In this document: piece after piece, positions 58,024 through 64,000 of the stretch
Numbering within the stretch: position 1 is the stretch's first letter
How the letters are laid out: every line of letters starts with the position of its first letter
NCBI RefSeq assembly: GCF_009856415.1
Contig: NZ_WMEZ01000002.1
Coordinates: forward strand, 62,001-126,000
Origin: Halobacillus litoralis
GTDB lineage: Bacteria > Bacillota > Bacilli > Bacillales > Halobacillaceae
DNA: 64,000 bases
Direction of reading: 5' to 3'
Program-made: the position numbers and the translations under genes
The notes under the pieces: generated by a model
The model's input: the letters and a program-made list of their open reading frames with translations, nothing else
Told to the model about the DNA's origin: nothing
Database searches by the model: none

Positions 58024-58461
58024 TTGGAACACCTTAAATTATTCGCAATGAAATTCTTTTTTACATTTGCGATCCTATTTGTCCTTTTAGGCGCTGGTTT
58101 TGAAGTCTCTTTTGAAAATATTTTCCTCATAAGCTTGGTTTTAAGTCTAGTGGGTTATGCTGTCGGGGATCGGATTGTTCTTGACCGTACAAAAAACTCG
58201 ACAGCCACACTGGTAGATGTCGTGTTAATTTTCGGCTTTGTTTATTTTATGACTGACGCCCTTACAATCGGAGACGGAGTTCTGATCGCATCGGTTCTCT
58301 CTGCTTTATCTTTAGCCCTATTTGAATACTTCTTCCACCAATCGGTCGTCAGGACCATGGAAGAAAATGAAACCGACAGCGAGGCTTTCGCTCCAGCAGG
58401 GGAATTGCGCACAGAGGTTTCCGAAGAACTGACGCCATACGAAGATGACGAAGGGAAATAG
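58024..58461 (+). CDS. DUF2512 (YndM-like) membrane protein
   Basis: A 145-residue protein with four hydrophobic helices and an acidic C-terminal tail (TDSEAFAPAGELRTEVSEELTPYEDDEGK). The DUF2512 features are FAMKFFFTFAILFVLLG at the N-terminus and GYAVGDRIVLDRTKN. It starts with TTG at 58024 after GAGGAGGGG. Function unknown; similar proteins are found across Bacillaceae. Confidence 0.85.
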   Translation: MEHLKLFAMKFFFTFAILFVLLGAGFEVSFENIFLISLVLSLVGYAVGDRIVLDRTKNSTATLVDVVLIFGFVYFMTDALTIGDGVLIASVLSALSLALFEYFFHQSVVRTMEENETDSEAFAPAGELRTEVSEELTPYEDDEGK

Positions 58462-58463
58462 TG

Positions 58464-58503
58464 AAATACCTGGTCCTCCGACAATAGGAGGACCAGGTAT
58501 TTT
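58464..58503 (+). terminator. Terminator of the DUF2512 gene
   Basis: The stem AAATACCTGGTCCTCC and its complement GGAGGACCAGGTATTT, two bases after the stop. Confidence 0.9.
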
Positions 58504-58588
58504 CATTCATAGTTATTCATTCCTTTACTGGTGACAGGAATTCATTAGTATCGGATGTGTTAGAGACTGAATTTAGTTCTGTTTTCAC

Positions 58589-59014
58589 TTACTTAACCAT
58601 AGTCACTGGACAAGACGCTACATGCAGGACATTAAAACTAACACTTCCTAGAATCTTACTCTTTATAGCACCTAAACCACGCGACCCCATTACGATACTA
58701 TAAACATTTGATTCCTTTGCTTCTTTAGCAATTTCATAGTCTGGTGAACCAATTCTGATTTTTGTGTGTACCGTTACCTCTTCATTCTCAATGTCTTTCA
58801 GTGCATCATCCAATACTTCTTTCGCGTTTTCTTGCTGGTATCTACGCACTTGTTCTTTGCTTACAAAGCGATTAATATTGGGGGAATTGTAATTATATTG
58901 AACATTTAAAAGAAGAATCTCAGCATCCATTGCTTTTGCTATTTCCATCGCATGTTTTAAAGCTCTTAGCGAGAAATCTGAACCATCAATCGGCACTAAA
59001 ATTTTTTGCGACAT
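58589..59014 (-). CDS. Universal stress protein (UspA family)
   Basis: A 141-residue universal stress protein. It starts KILVPIDGSDFSLRALKHA and carries the ATP-binding pattern GSRGLGAIKSKILGSVS (G-x2-G-x9-G-S) near the C-terminus, so it belongs to the ATP-binding UspA class. The start is taken at 59014 after GGGGCG. The upstream region contains a possible sigma-B promoter and a cre-like site. It is thought to support stress survival. Confidence 0.9.
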   Translation of the reverse strand: MSQKILVPIDGSDFSLRALKHAMEIAKAMDAEILLLNVQYNYNSPNINRFVSKEQVRRYQQENAKEVLDDALKDIENEEVTVHTKIRIGSPDYEIAKEAKESNVYSIVMGSRGLGAIKSKILGSVSFNVLHVASCPVTMVK

Positions 59015-59065
59015 TAGAATTCGCCCCTTCATAGAATTATGATTAATATACAGCTTAACAAACCA

Positions 59066-59081
59066 GGGAAAACGCTTTCAA
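59066..59081 (-). promoter_or_regulatory. Possible cre (CcpA) site before the usp gene
   Basis: TTGAAAGCGTTTTCC on the minus strand matches the CcpA consensus in all but the last base. Confidence 0.4.
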
Positions 59082-59083
59082 TT

Positions 59084-59108
59084 AATCCCATAAAAAAACC
59101 ACTCAAAC
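59084..59108 (-). promoter_or_regulatory. Possible sigma-B promoter of the usp gene
   Basis: GTTTGA (59103-59108), 13-base spacer, GGGATT (59084-59089), compared with the Bacillus sigma-B consensus GTTTAA-N12-14-GGGTAT. It lies 70 bases before the gene. Confidence 0.35.
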
Positions 59109-59261
59109 TCATGCTATTCATTTATTTAATTTTTCACTAACTCATTGTTTAAAGGTTTCTTTAAGTGTATTTTATCAAATTTATTCTGTTATATATAAAT
59201 AATATCTTAATTTTTGGAATGAATTGAGGAGAAATCATGGATGACATCTATAATAAAGCAT

Positions 59262-59290
59262 AAAAAAACCACCAATGTATGTATTGGTGG
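59262..59290 (-). terminator. Terminator of ssrA
   Basis: The stem CCACCAATACA with its complement, then T7, read on the minus strand directly at the tmRNA 3' end. Confidence 0.85.
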
Positions 59291-59647
59291 AGACGGTGGG
59301 AGTCGAACCCACGTCCGGAGATATCGGCACTCGGGCTTCTACGAGCGTAGTTGATATATTATATTTCACTGCCTCTTCAGCCTACCAACAGGCTTCCGAG
59401 GAGCTAGCCTGATTGTTCTCTTCGTTTTTCCTCAGGCGGTGGAAAAACGCGTAGCCCACTTTAGTTTGAGACCCTTCATCTAGCACATGGGCGATACCAG
59501 GAAGGATCAGCTATAGACTACTTACGCAGCTACAGCTAGGTTTTCGTTAGATTCGCCAGTTATATTTAGGCAAATGACGGTTTTACGAGGCGTCGCTCGA
59601 CTCGCAACCCGAGCTCGACCTATCCCCGTCGAATCCGTAACGTCCCC
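59285..59647 (-). ncRNA. ssrA: Transfer-messenger RNA
   Basis: A 363-nt tmRNA. The 5' end is GGGGACGTTACGGATTCGAC and the 3' end CCCACCGTCTCCACCA, and the two ends pair in a 7-bp acceptor stem. The internal reading frame gives the tag (A)GESNENLAVAA, followed by TAA; the end LAVAA is the proteolysis signal. It rescues ribosomes stalled on broken mRNAs together with SmpB, encoded 98 bp upstream. Confidence 0.97.
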
Positions 59648-59706
59648 GTTAGGATTAAGGGATAACAGTCAAGCTGTTCATCCATGTCGTGTTGACGACA
59701 AATATT

Positions 59707-59734
59707 ATTATAGCAGAAATATAATATTTTTCAA
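59707..59734 (-). promoter_or_regulatory. Sigma-A promoter of ssrA
   Basis: TTGAAA (59729-59734), 16-base spacer, TATAAT (59707-59712), so transcription should begin about 50 bases before the mature tmRNA 5' end. Processing by RNase P would remove the leader. Confidence 0.75.
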
Positions 59735-59744
59735 GGGGGAGACA

Positions 59745-60209
59745 TTAGCGAAGGCTGTCCTTGATCGCACGGTCGATCTCACGCTTCTGCTGTTTACGTT
59801 TCAAATCTTCTCGCTTATCATACTTCTTCTTGCCTCGACCAACTCCAACAAGCACTTTAGCCACACCATTTTTAATATACACTTTCAATGGTACTAAAGA
59901 ATAACCTTTCTGTTGGGTTTGACCGATCAGCTGGTTGATTTCTTTTCGGTGCAGCAACAGCTTACGTGCCCGTGTTGGTTCATGGTTGTAAATATTTCCC
60001 TGCTCATATGGAGAAATGTGCATGTTGTGTAAATACACTTCCCCTTTATTGATGCGGGCAAAGCTGTCTTTCAAGTTCAAACGTCCATTACGGATCGATT
60101 TGATTTCTGTCCCCTGTAAGACGATTCCTGCTTCGAACGTTTCTTCTATGGCGAAATCGTGGCGGGCTTTTTTATTTTGGGCTAATGTTTTTCCATGTCC
60201 TCTTGGCAT
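59745..60209 (-). CDS. smpB: tmRNA-binding protein SmpB
   Basis: A 154-residue SmpB, needed for tmRNA entry into the stalled ribosome. The conserved blocks are [28 protein letters not shown] and [23 protein letters not shown], with a basic C-terminal tail. The start at 60209 ([11 protein letters not shown]) follows GGAGG. It usually follows rnr directly; here two plus-strand genes separate them. Confidence 0.97.
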   Translation of the reverse strand: MPRGHGKTLAQNKKARHDFAIEETFEAGIVLQGTEIKSIRNGRLNLKDSFARINKGEVYLHNMHISPYEQGNIYNHEPTRARKLLLHRKEINQLIGQTQQKGYSLVPLKVYIKNGVAKVLVGVGRGKKKYDKREDLKRKQQKREIDRAIKDSLR

Positions 60210-60366
60210 ACCTTTTCCTCCTCTGTTGCGTCCCTTCATTGTACCAAAACTCATAGTCATTTCCAATTGATATCAGGCGGATGAAATTTAATCTTTCTGA
60301 ATAGACTTTTTCTGTCAGCGTGTGAGAATATAAAGTTGCACATGCTTGATAAAGGAGATACCACAC

Positions 60367-61233
60367 ATGGAACAAGTCATGAATGTAAAACCCTTAACGA
60401 TTGAAGACTATCCGACTCTCAAAGAAATGGACACAGGGATTGAAAACGACTATGTGGTTCGGATTTTTGATCGACTCGTCACTTCTGACAGTCATGAACT
60501 CTTCGGTCTTTTTCAAAATGGACAAATGCTTGCGGTCGGTGGTTACAGCTTATTTGGTCAGGATAAATTCGCCATGCTCGGCCGGTTGCGAAGTGATCGG
60601 CGCTTTCATATGAAAGGAAATGCCACAGAATTACTCAAGCCTGTCGTTGATCAATTGAAAAAAGATCCAAGAGTTAGCTGGATTGGCGCGAACACACACC
60701 TTGGAAATTTACCGGCAAGACGTGTCCTTGAAAAGATCGGGATCGATCAAGGGCCTATCATCCACTACTTGACTCTGAAACGTCCAGATTTATTGACAGG
60801 GCACACGCCAGGTCCTGTATGGACGCCTGTCCATGATTTAAAAAGGAAGCGCGACCTACTGACCGGTTTGAATGAAAACGCCTTAGGAACATTTCCATAC
60901 GAATGCTACTATCCCTTCCCTTTTGACGAGGCTTTTTTCACCGATGATTATTTACAGGCCTGTTCCTTTTTTGAAAATCCCGATCAAAGTCGCTTCGTCA
61001 TTATAAAAAATGATACAAAAAAATACGATTATTCTCATGTCAAATACTTCTGGGACGATCATTATGATCAGTCCGGCTTGTTTGAAACACTCCTCCATCA
61101 TTGGAATAACAACCCGGATAATGTCGGTTGTTGGATTGATTTCTCCGACCAGGGATTTAAGAACATTCCTGAATTGACCGCCTATGACGTCCAGGAACCA
61201 TGGATCCTTTACGGCACTTGGAAAAAGGCATAA
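60367..61233 (+). CDS. GNAT-family N-acetyltransferase
   Basis: A 288-residue protein with an N-terminal GNAT domain. The acetyl-CoA region is visible as MLGRLRSDRRFHMKGNATELLKPVVDQL (R-x-x-R/G type loop) and the ARRVLEKIGI helix. The second half (~150-288) is an extension that could be a degenerate second GNAT domain. The start at 60367 follows AAGGAG by nine bases. It lies between smpB and rnr on the opposite strand. Substrate unknown. Confidence 0.8.
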   Translation: MEQVMNVKPLTIEDYPTLKEMDTGIENDYVVRIFDRLVTSDSHELFGLFQNGQMLAVGGYSLFGQDKFAMLGRLRSDRRFHMKGNATELLKPVVDQLKKDPRVSWIGANTHLGNLPARRVLEKIGIDQGPIIHYLTLKRPDLLTGHTPGPVWTPVHDLKRKRDLLTGLNENALGTFPYECYYPFPFDEAFFTDDYLQACSFFENPDQSRFVIIKNDTKKYDYSHVKYFWDDHYDQSGLFETLLHHWNNNPDNVGCWIDFSDQGFKNIPELTAYDVQEPWILYGTWKKA

Positions 61234-61327
61234 TTATAAGAAATCTCCCGCATATATTGACAAGCCTCTTCATAGTATTTAGAATCCTCTAAAGGAAAAA
61301 TTTTAACGCAAGAAAGGATTAAAGACT

Positions 61328-61747
61328 ATGAACTTTATGCAAGCCGTACAGCTGTTAGATGAAGGTCATGCTTTGGAACGTCATACATGGAAGAATTCCG
61401 GATATATCGTGAAAGATGAAAAAGGAAAGATTGTTTTCTTTGATCATAATGAACCTACTTTTTACTCTTTAACAACAGAGGATGCTCTCGCTTCTGATTG
61501 GGAACAAACAGAGAAGGACCAGTGGACGATCGTCTCTGTCTCTCACGATCGGGAATTGATGCAGGGAAGACTATTTGTTTCTTATCACATTTGTTCTGAA
61601 AATGGAGGCAGCATCATGAATAACCACCTCGTGGAAGCAGATGAATTGTCTCAGTGGTCCCGTTTTGTAAATCTGGATCTTGCCAATTCAGCCCGCTATC
61701 TGAATGAACAAGATGTAGCCACTGTTCAGAATACAATTAGTGCTTAA
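61328..61747 (+). CDS. DUF2829/Tad2-like protein
   Basis: A 139-residue protein. The N-terminus MNFMQAVQLLDEGHALERHTWKNSGYIV and the LTTEDALASDWEQ segment are characteristic of the DUF2829/Tad2 family, in which some phage members neutralise Thoeris immunity by sequestering its signal molecule. Chromosomal relatives are not well understood. About 60 residues at the C-terminus (ELMQGRLFVSYHI onwards) go beyond the domain and are of unknown nature. Start at 61328 after GAAAGGA. Confidence 0.7.
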   Translation: MNFMQAVQLLDEGHALERHTWKNSGYIVKDEKGKIVFFDHNEPTFYSLTTEDALASDWEQTEKDQWTIVSVSHDRELMQGRLFVSYHICSENGGSIMNNHLVEADELSQWSRFVNLDLANSARYLNEQDVATVQNTISA

Positions 61748-61757
61748 AACATAAATG

Positions 61758-61787
61758 AAAAACGCGCGAATGATTTCGCGCGTTTTT
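61758..61787. terminator. Bidirectional terminator between the DUF2829 gene and rnr
   Basis: The stem AAAAACGCGCGAA/TTCGCGCGTTTTT separates the two convergent genes. Confidence 0.9.
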
Positions 61788-61788
61788 C

Positions 61789-64000
61789 TTATTTTTTCTT
61801 TTTGCTTCCTTTTTTAACGCCTTTGTTTCTGTAAAAAGGTTTGTTCCCTTTTTGTTTGTTTTTCTTTTTATCTTTTTTCCGGTCCGGCCCTTTGGATTTG
61901 ATCTGTTTCGGGCGCTCTGGACGTTTCCGTTCTTTCCTCGGTTTCATGCCATCAATTTCGAAATCAACCACTCGTTCTTCAATATTAACGTTCGTCACTT
62001 TGATGGTTACTTCATCACCGATTCGGTAAACATTTCCTGTGCGTTCACCAATCATGGCATACTGTTTTTCATGGTAGTGATAGTAATCGTCGGTCAATGT
62101 ACTGACATGCACCAGACCCTCAACCGTGTTCGGAAGTTCTACGAACATCCCAAAGCTGGTTACAGAACTGATGACACCTTCATACTCTTCTCCAATTTTA
62201 TCCTGCATGAATTCTGCCTTTTTCAGATCATCCGTTTCCCGTTCCGCATCCACTGCCGCACGTTCCATTTCGGAAGAATGACGGGCAATTTCCGGCATTT
62301 GATCTTTCCAATGTTTCCGTGTCTTATAATCCAGCTTTTCTTCAACCAAGTATGTGCGGATCAGACGGTGGACGATCAAGTCCGGGTATCGGCGGATCGG
62401 AGAAGTGAAGTGGGTATAGAAATCTGTTGCCAAACCGAAGTGACCGAGACCTTGTGGGTCATACTTCGCCTGCTGCATGGAACGCAGCATCAGCTTCGAG
62501 ATAATCATATCTTCCTGTGTACCCTTTACTTCTTCTAATACTTTCTGCAAGGCCTGTGGATGAACATTATCTGCCGTTCCTTTAACGGAATACCCCATAT
62601 TGGCAACGAACTCAAAGAAGTTCTGCAGCTTATCTTCATCCGGGTCCTGGTGAATACGGTGAATGAACGGCACATCCATCCAGTGGAAATGTTCCGCTAC
62701 GGTTTCGTTCGCAGCCAACATGAATTCTTCAATCAGGCGCTCTGCCACAGAACGCTCACGGAGACGGACGTCGACAGCTTTACCTTCTTCATCCACGACA
62801 ACACCGGCTTCTTTAAAGTCAAAATCAATCGCGCCGCGTCCCATTCTTTTGCCTCTCAAGATACTCGCAAGCTTCTCCATATCTCTGAACATCGGCACAA
62901 GCTCTTCATATTTTTTAATCAATTCAGGATCTTCGTCCTGTAAAATGCTATTCACATCTTTATAGGTCATTCGTTCATTGGTCTTAATGACACTTTGGAA
63001 GATTTCGTGGTTCACGACTTCCCCTTGGCTATTGATTTCCATTTCACAAGTCAATGTCAGACGATCGACTTGCGGATTCAAGGAACAGATGCCGTTGGAC
63101 AAACGGTGCGGAATCATTGGAATAACACGATCCACTAAGTACACACTCGTCGCACGTTCTCTCGCTTCCTGATCAATCGGTGAGCCTTCTTTTACATAAT
63201 AAGTGACATCGGCAATGGAAACCCCAAGCTTATAGTTTCCGTTATCCAGCTTCTTGACCATCACGGCATCGTCAAGGTCCTTAGCATCCGCTCCATCGAT
63301 TGTCACAATCATTTCATCACGCAGATCGCGGCGGTTCTTGATTTCATCCGGGTGGATTTCATCCGGCGTGTCTGCCGCTTGCTGCAACACTTCCTCAGGA
63401 AAGTCCACTTTGATCCCATGCTTATAAATGATGGAGATGATATCAATGCCAGGATCATTTTTATGTCCAAGGATTTCTACGATTTCCCCTTCAGCGCTCA
63501 TACGGTCTTCAGGGAACTTCGTAATATTCACGATAACTTTGTGTCCATCGATGGCGCCATTGTTCTGACTCTTCGGAATGAAGATATCATTAGGAATCCG
63601 CTTATCATCGGCAATAACAAAACCGAAGTTGCGGCTGGATTCATATGTTCCAACAACACGTGTCGTAGCTCTTTCCAGTATACGGATGACCGTACCTTCC
63701 GGCCGCGTCCCATCCTCTTTCCGTTTCTCAATGCGAACAAGGACTTTATCATTGTTCATGGCCGAATGAAGGTCGGAATGGTGAATGTACACATCATCCT
63801 TATCCTCTTCATCAGGGATCAGAAAAGCGAAGCCTTTCGCATGCATTTGAATACGTCCGCGAATTAGATTCATCTTCTCTGGAAGACCGAAGCGGTTTTT
63901 GCGCGTCCGCACAAGCTCTCCCTCTTCCTCAAGTTCATTCAGTACCTTCATGAGGTCCTTGAATTCATCAGAACTCCCAAGTTCCAATGTCTCTTCAAGC
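61789..64000 (-). CDS. rnr: Ribonuclease R, 5' end beyond the window
   Basis: A 3'-5' exoribonuclease. The visible 736 residues cover the N-terminal cold-shock domains ([17 protein letters not shown]), the RNB catalytic domain with metal-binding [12 protein letters not shown], the [16 protein letters not shown] motif, an S1 domain ([26 protein letters not shown]) and a Lys-rich tail. The frame is open to the window edge, so the start lies outside. It degrades structured RNA and defective mRNA released by tmRNA. Confidence 0.96.
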   Translation of the reverse strand, partial: LEETLELGSSDEFKDLMKVLNELEEEGELVRTRKNRFGLPEKMNLIRGRIQMHAKGFAFLIPDEEDKDDVYIHHSDLHSAMNNDKVLVRIEKRKEDGTRPEGTVIRILERATTRVVGTYESSRNFGFVIADDKRIPNDIFIPKSQNNGAIDGHKVIVNITKFPEDRMSAEGEIVEILGHKNDPGIDIISIIYKHGIKVDFPEEVLQQAADTPDEIHPDEIKNRRDLRDEMIVTIDGADAKDLDDAVMVKKLDNGNYKLGVSIADVTYYVKEGSPIDQEARERATSVYLVDRVIPMIPHRLSNGICSLNPQVDRLTLTCEMEINSQGEVVNHEIFQSVIKTNERMTYKDVNSILQDEDPELIKKYEELVPMFRDMEKLASILRGKRMGRGAIDFDFKEAGVVVDEEGKAVDVRLRERSVAERLIEEFMLAANETVAEHFHWMDVPFIHRIHQDPDEDKLQNFFEFVANMGYSVKGTADNVHPQALQKVLEEVKGTQEDMIISKLMLRSMQQAKYDPQGLGHFGLATDFYTHFTSPIRRYPDLIVHRLIRTYLVEEKLDYKTRKHWKDQMPEIARHSSEMERAAVDAERETDDLKKAEFMQDKIGEEYEGVISSVTSFGMFVELPNTVEGLVHVSTLTDDYYHYHEKQYAMIGERTGNVYRIGDEVTIKVTNVNIEERVVDFEIDGMKPRKERKRPERPKQIKSKGPDRKKDKKKNKQKGNKPFYRNKGVKKGSKKKK

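Noticed and set aside
57838-58032. 64-codon minus frame before the DUF2512 gene
   Set aside because: Its start lies inside the DUF2512 gene, there is no ribosome site before it, and the composition is implausible.
59285-59350. tRNA gene suggested by a T-arm and CCA end
   Set aside because: The sequence is the 3' part of tmRNA, as shown by the paired 5' end at 59647 and the tag frame.

Overview
The window comes from a low-GC, endospore-forming member of the Bacillaceae, most like a moderately halophilic Halobacillus-type organism. The evidence is Bacillus-style gene order (sufCDSUB, metNPQ, yusE-yusF-gcvH-yusI-fadE-fadA-fadN-fadM, ywqM-ywqN, rnr-smpB-ssrA), several spore genes (alpha/beta SASP, sspO, CotF-like coat proteins, YfhD), Glu/Asp-rich proteins and AGGAGG ribosome sites. 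The genus is inferred. No transposase, prophage, CRISPR array, rRNA or tRNA was seen; the only RNA gene is tmRNA.

Layout. 1-6.3 kb: a 0.64-kb repeat element and the sufCDSUB iron-sulfur operon. 6.3-10.3 kb: a small unknown gene, an AhpD-like protein and the metNIQ methionine importer, preceded by two complete promoter/SAM-riboswitch/terminator cassettes. 10.3-12.5 kb: small thiol-redox proteins, a toprim protein and gcvH. 12.6-19.4 kb: a short repeat element and fatty-acid beta-oxidation genes with a FadR operator, plus proline dehydrogenase. 19.7-20.5 kb: two CotF-like coat genes and copZ. 20.7-22.8 kb: a four-gene, translationally coupled operon with an IsdG/HmoB-like monooxygenase, a helical protein, a cobalamin-binding protein carrying the CarH-type W-x9-EH light-sensor motif, and a PAS-STAS protein of RsbR/YtvA type. 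This is the best candidate in the window for an undescribed sensory system.

23-28.8 kb: a VLRF1-type release-factor relative, a MoxR/DUF58/DUF4129 operon, a lone glycine-betaine binding lipoprotein and yfhD. 29.2-33.7 kb: a secreted GH31 glucosidase and a membrane-anchored GH66 dextranase. 33.7-36.4 kb: an MFS exporter under a perfect palindrome, a full repeat element and a TrmB-like regulator. 36.4-38.6 kb: small genes including a Fur-controlled IDEAL-type protein, a YrzF-like kinase and spore proteins. 38.6-43.3 kb: an HpaB-type hydroxylase and the glyoxylate shunt (aceB-aceA). 43.5-46.2 kb: ywqM/ywqN, a VOC protein and a phosphatase. 46.2-50.1 kb: a repeat element, ilvD, a DUF1540 protein and murB. 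50.1-52.2 kb: a VOC protein and a quinone oxidoreductase divergent from an HxlR regulator.

53.9-57.7 kb: a LysE-type exporter, a YqcI/YcgG (GntA/DcsA-type) protein, an APC permease and an arginine-deiminase-fold enzyme, together suggesting N-hydroxy-guanidine chemistry. 58-64 kb: DUF2512, a universal stress protein, ssrA, smpB and rnr, with a GNAT gene and a DUF2829/Tad2-like gene inserted between smpB and rnr.

The repeat family is distinctive: three copies of about 522-525 bp with 25-bp terminal inverted repeats (one enlarged by a 120-bp palindromic insertion) and a 201-bp half copy, all intergenic and without credible genes.
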